Of a DNA stretch of 39,377 nt, positions 1 to 8,677 are shown in pieces (position 1 is the first letter of the stretch; the number at the start of each line of letters is the position of its first letter). The position numbers and the translations under genes are program-made. The notes below the pieces were generated by a model. It was not told the DNA's origin. It made no database searches and was given only the letters and a program-made list of their open reading frames with translations. The stretch lies in NCBI GenBank assembly GCA_017646665.1, contig JAGCMB010000067.1:1-39377 (forward strand), read 5' to 3'. This stretch comes from Bacteroidaceae bacterium (GTDB taxonomy: Bacteria; Bacteroidota; Bacteroidia; Bacteroidales; Bacteroidaceae).

Positions 1-42
1 CTTTTACATTGTACGATATCACAAGGTATCTATCCCTTATTA

Positions 43-152
43 AGGCGATTGATATCGTTGGGGATCCACCTCTTCCCATCACGAACAGAGAAGTTAAGCC
101 CAACAGCGCCGATGGTACTGCAAAGATTTGTGGGAGAGTAGGTCATCGCCAC
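43..152 (+). rRNA. rrf: 5S ribosomal RNA
   Basis: The conserved 5S core is plain: GGGATCCACCTCTTCCC, then GAACAGAGAAGTTAAGCCC, and the 3' segment GGTACTGC...TGGGAGAGTAGG. The ends were set by pairing GGCGA near 44 with TCGCC near 146-150, giving about 110 nt, the usual length. It is presumably the last gene of an rRNA operon whose 23S gene lies upstream of the window; bases 1-42 would then be 23S-5S spacer, in which I see nothing else. Confidence 0.92.
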
Positions 153-161
153 TTTTTTTCG

Positions 162-199
162 AGAAGAGTTTTAGTTAATCGCTAAGACTCTTCTTTTTT
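162..199 (+). terminator. Rho-independent terminator of the rRNA operon
   Basis: The arms AGAAGAGT and ACTCTTCT (162-169 and 187-194) are extended by an inner TTAG/CTAA pairing around the loop TTAATCG, and a T run follows. It lies 10 bases after the 5S 3' end. Confidence 0.85.
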
Positions 200-227
200 G
201 TATGCTGTTAATCCCCCTCATCAATTA

Positions 228-275
228 GGGCCGCTGGTACTGCAAAGATTGTGTGGGAGAGTAGCCTATCGCCAC
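228..275 (+). pseudogene. Truncated 5S rRNA 3' fragment
   Basis: About 48 bases repeat the 3' part of the 5S gene upstream: GCCGCTGGTACTGCAAAGAT, then GTGGGAGAGTAG and ATCGCCAC followed by T's. Compared with the intact copy there are substitutions (GCCGATGG to GCCGCTGG; AGGTCATCGCC to GCCTATCGCC) and a one-base insertion. The 5' half, including the GAACAGAGAAG block, is missing, so it cannot be a functional 5S. It is best read as a remnant of a duplicated 5S or rRNA-operon end. Confidence 0.8.
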
Positions 276-283
276 TTTTTTTC

Positions 284-323
284 GAGAGAACTTCAGTTAA
301 CGCTGAGGTTCTCTCTTTTTTTT
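284..323 (+). terminator. Second terminator, after the 5S fragment
   Basis: The arms GAGAGAAC (284-291) and GTTCTCTC (308-315) with an inner CAG/CTG pairing are followed by eight T's. Position and loop (AGTTAACGCT against AGTTAATCGCT) match the terminator after the intact 5S, while the stem bases differ and stay paired. Confidence 0.82.
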
Positions 324-492
324 GTTGTAGGCAACCTTGTTGTATTATTTTCACATATTTGAATTTTAATTGTTGAAAATAATAATTATACTTGCAACGA
401 TAATTATTTCAATCGTTTAGTGCTATAGGATTATTATACATATATTTAAATTCTACAGCTATGAAAAAGATTGCATTTAAAATAAATTACTT

Positions 493-1398
493 ATGAAAAG
501 ACTCTTTTTTATTTTAATGGGCTTTATGTTTGCCTTTGCTGTTCTTTTAACCTCTTGCGAGGGAGAGAAAAATGATGTGGTGACTTATAAGGTAACCGTT
601 GCAACTTCCGGTAATGGTTCTGTTGCTATTCTCAACAATGGAAGGACAACGATTGATATACAGTCGGGGCTTAGCGTTACAGTCATTGCAACTCCTGACG
701 CCGGTTATGAATTTGTCGGTTGGTTTGTTGCTAATACAGATGTTCCTGCAAGTGTAGTGTCCGAATATACGTTCATTGTTGAGGAGAATGTAAACCTGAT
801 TGCAGAATTCAAGCAGATTTTTGTTCCCGAAGCTATTGACCTTGGTCTGCCAAGCGGTACAAAATGGGCTTCTTGTAATGTCGGTGCTTCACGTCCCGAA
901 GAGAGTGGAGATTACTATGCGTGGGGAGATTGTGTTGTAAAGGATGATTATAATTGGGTTACTTATATCTGGGCCGATGGCGCATATAACAGAATTTTGA
1001 AGTATTCTACCAATGGACGTTATGGAACTTTTGATGATAAGTCTGTTCTTGATACTGAAGATGATGTGGCAAGTGTGAAGTGGGGTGGTAATTGGCGTAT
1101 GCCAACATACGAAGAGATTAAAGAACTAAAGGAAGAATGTTCTTGGCAGTGGGTTACTGTTAATGATATGAAAGGTAAATTGGTGACAGGTCCAAACGGT
1201 AATAGTATTTTCTTGCCTGCTGCGGGTCGTCGTAGTGATACATATTTGAATAGTTATGAAAGTTATGGTTACTATTCTACAAAGACGCTAGATAATAATT
1301 GCGATAAATCAATAACTTTAAATTTTTATCACAATTATGAATATATTGGCAGTGAGAATCGTTATTACGGATTGTCTGTACGTCCGGTATGTGACTGA
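493..1398 (+). CDS. Surface lipoprotein with InlB-like repeat and FISUMP-like domain
   Basis: A 301-residue predicted lipoprotein. The N-terminus is a signal peptide ending in a lipobox (LLTSC, Cys22). Residues about 32-107 form a divergent InlB B-repeat-like unit (VTVATSGNGSVAI, TPDAGYEFVGWF, NLIAEF). Residues about 113-301 resemble the Fibrobacter paralogous/Lcl C-terminal type domain (AIDLGLPSGTKWASCNVGA, GDYYAWGD, WRMPTYEE, final GLSVRPVCD). Such proteins are common in gut Bacteroidota, usually with unknown ligand, so an adhesin or glycan-binding role is inference. The ATG at 493 gives the signal peptide directly. An 11-codon ORF (461-496) ends in TTATGA overlapping this start and could couple translation. 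A bidirectional terminator follows. Confidence 0.85.
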   Translation: MKRLFFILMGFMFAFAVLLTSCEGEKNDVVTYKVTVATSGNGSVAILNNGRTTIDIQSGLSVTVIATPDAGYEFVGWFVANTDVPASVVSEYTFIVEENVNLIAEFKQIFVPEAIDLGLPSGTKWASCNVGASRPEESGDYYAWGDCVVKDDYNWVTYIWADGAYNRILKYSTNGRYGTFDDKSVLDTEDDVASVKWGGNWRMPTYEEIKELKEECSWQWVTVNDMKGKLVTGPNGNSIFLPAAGRRSDTYLNSYESYGYYSTKTLDNNCDKSITLNFYHNYEYIGSENRYYGLSVRPVCD

Positions 1399-1409
1399 TG
1401 TTTCAAGTT

Positions 1410-1438
1410 AAAGCGTGGGATAAATCCCACGCTTTTTT
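1410..1438. terminator. Bidirectional terminator between convergent genes
   Basis: The perfect stem AAGCGTGGGA / TCCCACGCTT with loop TAAA is followed by a T run on the plus strand and flanked by A's on the other side. It lies between the lipoprotein gene and the converging tamL stop. Confidence 0.85.
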
Positions 1439-1440
1439 CT

Positions 1441-3759
1441 TTAGAACGGATAACCTATCGCAAAATGCCAGGCAAACCCGTCCTTGAGTGGGTTGAGATT
1501 GAAATATCCTTTGCGCCCTGTATCGTATGGGGCGTGTAGGCCAAGGCCAAAATCCAGGCGCAAAACCAATATGCCCAGGTCGTATCGTGCACCAAAGCCT
1601 GTGTTCAATGCTATCTGTTCGGCGAAGGTGTTGAACTTGAACTCTCCGCCCGGACGCTCTTTATCCTCTTTTAATAGCCAAATGTTTCCGGCATCTATAA
1701 ATAGTGCACCATGAAGGTCTGATATTATCCTGAAACGGTATTCTATGTTCATTTCCAGCTTGAGAGTACCTGTTTCATCAAGATAGGTATAGTTGTTTAT
1801 AACGCCGGGGCGGTAGCTGCCCGGGCCTACGGAGCGTACTGTGAAGGCACGTAGGCTGTTTGAACCTCCAATGTAGAACTGTTCGCTGTAAGGCGAATAT
1901 TCTGAATTGCCGTAGCTGTGTATTGCACCGGCCATAATGCGTGTTGCTATATACTGGCTGCTGTTTATTCTCCATAGTTGGCTCAATTCGGCTGTGGCTT
2001 TTATAAATTGCGCATAAGGGTTGCCGAATATGCTTTTGTTCTTTTGGTCAAATGGCTCGCCAAATGCAGCAAAAAGAAGTGATGTTACATTGCCGGCCGA
2101 TGTTACGGAAATATCCAATTTGCTCTTGTTGCGGTGTTTGGTATTTGCATTGTCATAGGTGTAGCTATACTGCATTGCCGGTATGAATTGGTCGCGGAAA
2201 CTGTTGCGTATGGCCTTGTTGCTCTCGACGATACTGTTGAATTTTTCGGTGGTGCTGAGTAGCATATCGTATGTGAGGCGGAATGGGATGACGGTGTGTG
2301 TGGTGGTTGAGTGGCTTTGTATTTTGTATGTGGCATCGCCACCGGCCTGTATCATCCTAAAGAATCCCGAACGGTTCATTCCATCTATGTATAGGCTGAA
2401 TGATGTTGTTGCGGGTACGCGCATATAACGCCTATGCAGGAATGGGAAATATAGGCGTGGAAAGTTCAGCGACAGGTCGGCGCCAATCTCCCACGAGTTG
2501 ATGACCGAGGCTTTACCCTCTATCTGATTGCCCATCTGCCATTCGTATGAGCCTGAGAGTGTCAGTTTTAGTGTTTCTCCTCCGCGGAACACATTCCTTT
2601 TTGCTAGGCTTATTTTACTGCCTGGGCCAATTTGGTTGTTACTCTTAGCTGTGGCATTCAATTCGAAGGTGAAATCGTATGGCTTGTCGAGTTGGGTGGT
2701 GATGTCCAGGTCCAGCAGGTCTGTTCCTTCTCGTGGAATGAGGTTGAGCTTGAAACTGTTGAAAATGTTCATCTGGCTCAGCTTGTTGATGGCGTTCTGC
2801 TGTTTCTCCTGCGAATATAATTCGCCTTGCTTAATCTGTATGTTACGCATCAATGGTCCAATGCGTACTGGTACTTTTTTATCGTAATAGATGTATGTTA
2901 TGTTACCTCGTTTTAGTGTGTCGGCTTTTTGGCGCAGGGTAGCACTGCCCGTTTCGTTGTTGCGCACTCTGATGGTGATGTTGCCTATTTTTCGTATGTC
3001 GTTGGCTTGCTGTGGCATATCACTTGTTGGCTGTATGCGCAGTCCGACATATCCCGGACGATTTATTGTGTCGGCAAGGAATGTTATGAATCCGGGCTGA
3101 AAATAGTAGTAGCCGTTATTACGGAGAAGGTTGCTTATTCTTGTCCGCTCCTCTTCCATTGCAGCTGCGTCGAATTGCTCACCTGGGTGTATGATGCGTT
3201 CGTTGAGTGTGCTTTGTATAAGGCTATCGGCATTATGTGCGAAATTGCAGTAGGATATGCTGTCGTAATGGTATGGTGTGCCAAGTGTTGCCGTGTAGCT
3301 TACTTTTGCCTTTTTGGGATTTTTCTTTGAAGGGATTATCTCTGCCTCGACATTTCCGTTGAAATAGCCGTAGTATTTGAGTACGTTGGTTGCTACATCG
3401 GCGAGTAGGTCGGGATTGACCTTTGAGAGTAATACCGGCTCATTGGCAAGCTTCTTGAACAGCCATTTTCCAATTTTGCTTTCTGAATCGCGCAGACCAT
3501 TATACCACCACAGGCCTATTGGCAATGCTCGCAGGGTTGAACTGCCTGCAATAGAGCCGTTGGGAGCATAGTCAAGGGCATATCTTGCCTCTTCCAATGC
3601 GGTCTTGCCAACGCTGCCGGTTGCATTCTCCTTGGCGTCGGTGAATTCCACTTTTTTTATTCCTGTGTAGAGTTTGTCGCCTTCGGGAACGTATCGTGTC
3701 GTGGAACAGGCAACTGCAAGCAGGATGATTAATAGATATAATGCTGCACGTTTTATCAT
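1441..3759 (-). CDS. tamL: TamL: lipoprotein-type BamA/TamA family outer-membrane protein
   Basis: A 772-residue Omp85-superfamily protein. Unlike proteobacterial TamA it starts with a lipoprotein signal (LLAVACSTTRYVPEGD, lipobox Cys18), the known trait of the Bacteroidota variant TamL. POTRA-like segments fill roughly residues 30-350, including GTPYHYDSISY and RIGPLMRNIQIKQGELYS. The C-terminal half has beta-barrel character, with YIGGSNSLRAFTVRSVGPGS near residue 630 and a terminal aromatic residue (AIGYPF). TAM helps insert and assemble certain outer-membrane proteins and supports envelope lipid homeostasis. The start overlaps the tamB stop by 4 bases (ATGA), so the two are translationally coupled and their products should act as one complex. 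Confidence 0.92.
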   Translation of the reverse strand: MIKRAALYLLIILLAVACSTTRYVPEGDKLYTGIKKVEFTDAKENATGSVGKTALEEARYALDYAPNGSIAGSSTLRALPIGLWWYNGLRDSESKIGKWLFKKLANEPVLLSKVNPDLLADVATNVLKYYGYFNGNVEAEIIPSKKNPKKAKVSYTATLGTPYHYDSISYCNFAHNADSLIQSTLNERIIHPGEQFDAAAMEEERTRISNLLRNNGYYYFQPGFITFLADTINRPGYVGLRIQPTSDMPQQANDIRKIGNITIRVRNNETGSATLRQKADTLKRGNITYIYYDKKVPVRIGPLMRNIQIKQGELYSQEKQQNAINKLSQMNIFNSFKLNLIPREGTDLLDLDITTQLDKPYDFTFELNATAKSNNQIGPGSKISLAKRNVFRGGETLKLTLSGSYEWQMGNQIEGKASVINSWEIGADLSLNFPRLYFPFLHRRYMRVPATTSFSLYIDGMNRSGFFRMIQAGGDATYKIQSHSTTTHTVIPFRLTYDMLLSTTEKFNSIVESNKAIRNSFRDQFIPAMQYSYTYDNANTKHRNKSKLDISVTSAGNVTSLLFAAFGEPFDQKNKSIFGNPYAQFIKATAELSQLWRINSSQYIATRIMAGAIHSYGNSEYSPYSEQFYIGGSNSLRAFTVRSVGPGSYRPGVINNYTYLDETGTLKLEMNIEYRFRIISDLHGALFIDAGNIWLLKEDKERPGGEFKFNTFAEQIALNTGFGARYDLGILVLRLDFGLGLHAPYDTGRKGYFNLNPLKDGFAWHFAIGYPF

Positions 3760-6700
3760 TGTTTTACTTTTGTCCTATTTGTTTCGTCGGGCTTTTTATC
3801 GCTACCTTTCCTTTTAAACATAAAAAGTTCTTTCAGCTTGTTCAATTTGCGTTTGTAGACATATCCGACACCTGTTTCTGTAATTTCACCCTCAAGCAGT
3901 GACTGGTAATTCCTGTCGTAGAATATTCTGATATATCTGTTTCCCTCTTCGTTCAGTTTCCACTCGAGTGATACATTGTTTATGAAACTGTTGTTGCCGG
4001 CTGTCCTGTCGGGGCGGTCGCCACTGTTTACCTCGCCTCCAATGACAACGGTTATGCGGTCGTTGAAGAAGCGTTTGCTGAAGCTGAACGAGTAGTTCTT
4101 GTATGCATTTCCTGTTTCTGCGTTCATTGCATCGTTTATACCGATATTTACATCGAAGTTCTTGATGGCTGTGCCTGAAATCTCGTTTATCTTGGCATCC
4201 AGGAACGAACTCAATGCACTTGCTGCTGTTACTCCTTGACGTCCTCCAAGGTATGTGCCGGTGATTATCATTGCCACTGCGTAGCGGCTCAATGTTTCGC
4301 GGTCGAGTTCATTGAGCTGGTTTTGTATGACAGCATTCTCAGGCGATGACATAGTGAAGTCTATCGCAAGGTCGTTGATACTGTTGCTCACAACGACGCC
4401 GGTGTTGAAGACAACGGGCTGTATGCTGTTGTCGTCAAATTCCACTGAAACGGTTGTCCTTTCCAAAGCCGTGACATCCAATATCGGGTTGAAAAGGTCA
4501 CCTGTCCAGGTTAGTCGTCCGCCCTCCTGTATGTAGAACGTCTTTAGTGGGATGATGGGCAATGTCAATTTCACCTGTCCACCGTTCAGCTTGTAAACAC
4601 CTGTGACGCCGAAACCGTTCCTGTTGTCGTATGTAGCGTTGAGGTTGCCCTCGCCCTCAATGCTGACGTAGCTCTCGCGCGAACTGTCAAAGTCGAGCGA
4701 CAAGTTTGCTCCTTCCTGAATTGTAATGTTAAGATTGGCGTTGATGTTGCCAAGGTCAATCTTCGGCTGTTCCTGTTGCACAATGGTTGTCGTGTCGTTG
4801 AAATTCACGAATTCCACCAGTCCGTCAAGGTCCTTGTTGCTGTCGAATGCCGTTTCAGGAATGACGTATGCGAAATTACTGCTGTTCAAAACGGTGAGGT
4901 CGCCCATCATTCTAATGTCGTCGAGGGTGCCTCGAATCATACTGCGCAAATCGACAAACATCTTGCCATAGACCATTTTCCCGGCTTCTTGCGGTGTGTT
5001 CAGGATTTCATAGTTCGATGCGTTCAGGCGCAGACTAAGTTTGGGGTTAAGTAGGTTGGTTATATCCAGATTACCATTTATTACAAATGGGGTATTGGCT
5101 TTGTCATATATATGGAACCTTTGTAGGTTGACCTGATTGTTTTCAATCATTATCATCTCTTCCGCCGGATGTAGCACTGCACCCAACATAGGACTATATG
5201 CATACACTGAATCAAAATGCATATATCCATAGCTCTTCATGTCAGAGAGGGTTCCCTTGAAATTTACTTCGCTGTTGAGATAACCGTTCATCAAGACTCC
5301 TTCTTTGTCAATGAATGCCTGTGTTATGTTGAGCGGTAGGCGAGTGAGTGAAAAACTGCCGTCGAAAATGCCTCGCTGATACCCGCTATTGATGTGGGCA
5401 ACCTCCTTATTGTCGTGGCTTATTATACAGCTGATATTGTGTGCCTCGTTGCTTGTGGGTGAATAGACAAGTGATATATTCTCTTTGCCTATTGTATCTC
5501 CATTATACGTGAGCCCATCAACATCTGCATTGCATGAGAATACGTCGCCATTGCTTGTCTGCCTGTAGTTCAACTTTGCAGAGAGATTTCCATTGATATC
5601 GGGCGTGCTTGGCAATGCATTGGCAAGTTCCGACAGATGCACGTTGAAGAAATCGAGGTTGATATTGTATTTGGCTTCTTTGTCGGGGATGGTGTATAGA
5701 TTGAAACCGCTCTCATTGCTGTTGCTGAAGGTTACGTCGGCATCAATTGACATTGCCTTGCCGATGTTTATGTAGTTGTTCTTGCTGAATGTGAATGGTG
5801 CGCCAAGCAATAGAGCCTCGGGATTGAAACGAATGTTCATATATCCGGGACTCAGGACTGTGGTGACTCCTGCTTTGCTGTCAATGTTCTTTACATTGTC
5901 GCGCAGTATGAGATTTGTTGTGACAGTGTCACATAGGATGTTGCCGTACAATAGAGCATTGTAGCTGTTTTCATCGCCAAGTGATTCCATTGTAAGGTTA
6001 CTTGCACCAATGATATAGTTGAGCTTTTCGTCGTTTTGCCTTGTTGCAAACTTTATGCTGTCGAGATTAATGCCGTTACTGCTGAAATTGATGGCGTTGC
6101 CTTTTATGTTAAGCCCTCGGCTTTGTGAAATATCGGCATCAATGGTTATCGCTCCTGTTTCTATTCCGGCAAAAGCAAGGAAATTATGCATAACATTGTT
6201 CTCGCCGCAATTGAACTTCAAAGAGATGCGTGGCAGCACCTTTTCATAGTCATTGAGGTGGTACAAGGAGTTGCTTTTGCTCATGATATTCCTGTGCATT
6301 TCGGCAATCTCTTCCAATGCAGCAAACAGGTTGTTGTAGCCACAATTCATTTCGCCATCAACGTCAAGGTCACCGTTTTTCATTCTGATGCTTGTCTTTT
6401 GTGGGCTTGTGGCAAAGTCCAAAAACAGGCTTTCCGGTGTAAAGTGGTTCTGTCTTGTAATGATGTTTATATCGTCTCCGGAAACTCTTAGGCTGTGGCT
6501 CTCCTTGAAGTCTGTTGTTGCTGTTATGTCAATGTTTGTCGATGTCTTGAGCATGGAATCTACCATACCAATTCCTCTGAGGTCGGCATTTGTCAATTCT
6601 ATTGTGGTGTGGTTTTCTATACCGCCGGGAGCCAGTGTCGTTGTTGCGTCTATACCAAAAAGTAGGCTCTTGTCATTTCCCTCAATGCCTATTGACGAAA

Positions 6701-8366
6701 TGCATTTCTCCTGTGTGGCCTGGGCATTCAGCGAGTGGAACCTGTAATCGGCAAAGTACAGCGTGTCGACGGCGAGGTCGATGTTATATCTGGTGCTGTC
6801 GCTGAATATGTCAATGCCACAACCCTCGGCCTTTATATTCATTGTCAGTCTGTGTAGCGGAATGTCGGGTATAATATCCGAGAGAGCCAGTTGTCCGACA
6901 TTTATCTGTGTCTTGTATGCATTCTCCTTAATGTCGTAGCTTCCTTTGGCATCAACCTGTCCGTTTGCGCTTTGAATGGCAATGTCGGAATCTATTTTCC
7001 CGTTGTTGTAATAGCATTTGCCAAACATTTCAGCTTTGCCGTTTATACTGTCGTTGTGGATGTTGCCGCCGGTAAATCTCCTGATGTCGTCAACTTCTCC
7101 CGAAAAAGCAATCTCTCCGCTTGCGTTTTTCGTATTAAGAATATTTTGGATATTGCCGTTTGCATTTACAGTAGCAACTCCCGGAAAATCTATCGCAACG
7201 GTGTCGATTGCCATATTGTTGATGTTGCCGCTTAATGAGAGTCCAATATTCAACAACTGATTATTGAAGTAGTGAAGCTGTTCATATACCTGTGGCGTGA
7301 CAAATCGCGCGAGGTCGGGTTTGCTTATGCTTGCCGATAGCGTTGTTGAAAAGGATGCTCCTTTTGAATTTAGCAGTGCTTGTTGCGGTACTGTACTTTC
7401 CCCATATATGTATGAACCGTTTTGGCTCTCAATACTCAGCTCGTGCAAAAGCAGTGAGTCTTTGTTGCTCGTAAAATGTGCTTTTGCATCAGTTATGGTA
7501 ATTCCATCGGGTTGAACAAATGTCAATTGTGATATATTTGCACTGATATCGCTTAGTGTGTTATACCTCAAATTGTCGGCGTTGATGTTGATGCTGTTGA
7601 ACTCAATATGTTCAAGCGGAGCCTGTTCGGCCTCTTTCTCCCCTTTGTCATATTTGACAATTGAATTATTCAATGCAAACTCTTTTATGGCAAAGCTGTT
7701 TGTCGGGATGTTCAGATTCCCTTTACTCAACTGCAACCGTTCGACATATATGTCGGTTTTCAGCGAATCCTGCGGCACAGAGATGCCAATGCTGCAATTC
7801 TTTATGTTGCCACTATGCAGGTTTATCATCCACTGCAACGGGCTACTCTCTTTGCTTGTTGCAGTATCGGGCTGAGTGACGATGTTTAGCTCTGTGTCGG
7901 CAATGTGCAACTGTCTTATGTCGGCTATGGAGTTAATGAGGTCGGCGTTTCTTGCTACTAACCTTATATAGCCCACTTTTCCATCCACGCACACACCCGA
8001 TAGCATATTGTGCGTGTCAATGTCAAGGTTTTCCAGTGAAATGTAGTTTACCTCTACCTTTCCGGTAAACAGGGGCTGGAGTGATATGTCGGCTTCTAGA
8101 TTCTTTCCTTGAAAATATAGTGTATCTTCTTTGGACATCTTGAAGTCCGTTGCCTTCAGACTCAGTGGGAACGACAGTGCTATTGAACCAATCTCAATAT
8201 CATATCCGCTCTTTGCCGCAATCTCCTTGCAGGCCTTGTCAACAACAACCCGTTGCACCGATGGAATGTAGAGTAGGAGTATGAGAACAGCAACGATGAT
8301 AACCGGAATTCCGACAATCATCAGTATGCTCCTTGACAATATATGTATCCAACTTCTCTTTTTCAT
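3756..8366 (-). CDS. tamB: TamB: translocation/assembly module inner-membrane protein
   Basis: A 1536-residue AsmA-like/TamB protein. One N-terminal membrane anchor (about residues 12-33, LMIVGIPVIIVAVLILLLYI) is followed by a very long periplasmic region of beta-rich repeats (for example INGNLSAKLNY, FVINGNLDITNLLNPKLSLR). The C-terminal DUF490-type domain covers about residues 1150-1490 (GVYKLNGGQVKLTLPIIPLK, FNPILDVTALERTT, SFSKRFFNDRITVVIGGEV). TamB proteins form a hydrophobic groove spanning the periplasm and partner the outer-membrane TamA/TamL. The length is typical or slightly large for the phylum. The gene is first in the operon and overlaps tamL by 4 bases. A Lys-rich tail (KKPDETNRTKVKQ) ends it. 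Confidence 0.92.
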   Translation of the reverse strand: MKKRSWIHILSRSILMIVGIPVIIVAVLILLLYIPSVQRVVVDKACKEIAAKSGYDIEIGSIALSFPLSLKATDFKMSKEDTLYFQGKNLEADISLQPLFTGKVEVNYISLENLDIDTHNMLSGVCVDGKVGYIRLVARNADLINSIADIRQLHIADTELNIVTQPDTATSKESSPLQWMINLHSGNIKNCSIGISVPQDSLKTDIYVERLQLSKGNLNIPTNSFAIKEFALNNSIVKYDKGEKEAEQAPLEHIEFNSININADNLRYNTLSDISANISQLTFVQPDGITITDAKAHFTSNKDSLLLHELSIESQNGSYIYGESTVPQQALLNSKGASFSTTLSASISKPDLARFVTPQVYEQLHYFNNQLLNIGLSLSGNINNMAIDTVAIDFPGVATVNANGNIQNILNTKNASGEIAFSGEVDDIRRFTGGNIHNDSINGKAEMFGKCYYNNGKIDSDIAIQSANGQVDAKGSYDIKENAYKTQINVGQLALSDIIPDIPLHRLTMNIKAEGCGIDIFSDSTRYNIDLAVDTLYFADYRFHSLNAQATQEKCISSIGIEGNDKSLLFGIDATTTLAPGGIENHTTIELTNADLRGIGMVDSMLKTSTNIDITATTDFKESHSLRVSGDDINIITRQNHFTPESLFLDFATSPQKTSIRMKNGDLDVDGEMNCGYNNLFAALEEIAEMHRNIMSKSNSLYHLNDYEKVLPRISLKFNCGENNVMHNFLAFAGIETGAITIDADISQSRGLNIKGNAINFSSNGINLDSIKFATRQNDEKLNYIIGASNLTMESLGDENSYNALLYGNILCDTVTTNLILRDNVKNIDSKAGVTTVLSPGYMNIRFNPEALLLGAPFTFSKNNYINIGKAMSIDADVTFSNSNESGFNLYTIPDKEAKYNINLDFFNVHLSELANALPSTPDINGNLSAKLNYRQTSNGDVFSCNADVDGLTYNGDTIGKENISLVYSPTSNEAHNISCIISHDNKEVAHINSGYQRGIFDGSFSLTRLPLNITQAFIDKEGVLMNGYLNSEVNFKGTLSDMKSYGYMHFDSVYAYSPMLGAVLHPAEEMIMIENNQVNLQRFHIYDKANTPFVINGNLDITNLLNPKLSLRLNASNYEILNTPQEAGKMVYGKMFVDLRSMIRGTLDDIRMMGDLTVLNSSNFAYVIPETAFDSNKDLDGLVEFVNFNDTTTIVQQEQPKIDLGNINANLNITIQEGANLSLDFDSSRESYVSIEGEGNLNATYDNRNGFGVTGVYKLNGGQVKLTLPIIPLKTFYIQEGGRLTWTGDLFNPILDVTALERTTVSVEFDDNSIQPVVFNTGVVVSNSINDLAIDFTMSSPENAVIQNQLNELDRETLSRYAVAMIITGTYLGGRQGVTAASALSSFLDAKINEISGTAIKNFDVNIGINDAMNAETGNAYKNYSFSFSKRFFNDRITVVIGGEVNSGDRPDRTAGNNSFINNVSLEWKLNEEGNRYIRIFYDRNYQSLLEGEITETGVGYVYKRKLNKLKELFMFKRKGSDKKPDETNRTKVKQ

Positions 8367-8410
8367 ACTCCATAGTGTACTACATCGTAGCCCACATCTT
8401 TTTTATAGTG

Positions 8411-8418
8411 CAAAAATA
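8411..8418 (-). promoter_or_regulatory. Candidate -7 box of the tamB-tamL promoter
   Basis: Read on the minus strand the box is TATTTTTG, a match to the Bacteroidota -7 consensus TAnnTTTG, about 45 bases before the tamB ATG. I found no TTTG at the usual 19-21 base spacing upstream. The rest of the region from 8367 to 8616 is AT-rich and shows nothing else. Confidence 0.45.
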
Positions 8419-8616
8419 ACCAAAAAAGGCCGCATTTTTTATTTTTTAAAGTACTACTTTACGGCTTTTTTGTATAGGCCGTGTGACTTATATTGCTTTT
8501 AACAATTTTGTTGATGCAACTTTTCTTTTTCAGAGCTCTTTTTCTTGAAAAAATACTTAAATTTGTTGGTGGAAGACTAAAACAGTCTGCACCGGCAGTA
8601 AAACATCGAAGCACGC

Positions 8617-8646
8617 TTTGTGTTTCGTCTGTTTGCGCTATCTTTG
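8617..8646 (+). promoter_or_regulatory. Bacteroidota-type promoter for the cyclophilin/M16 operon
   Basis: The -33 element TTTG (8617-8620), 18 bases, and a consensus -7 element TATCTTTG (8639-8646). It lies inside the longest possible reading frame of the following gene and so rules out a start at 8618; transcription should begin near 8652. A second TAAATTTG at 8558-8565 could be an additional -7 box. Confidence 0.7.
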
Positions 8647-8677
8647 TGCCGGGATATATGTAAGAAACATTATGCTT

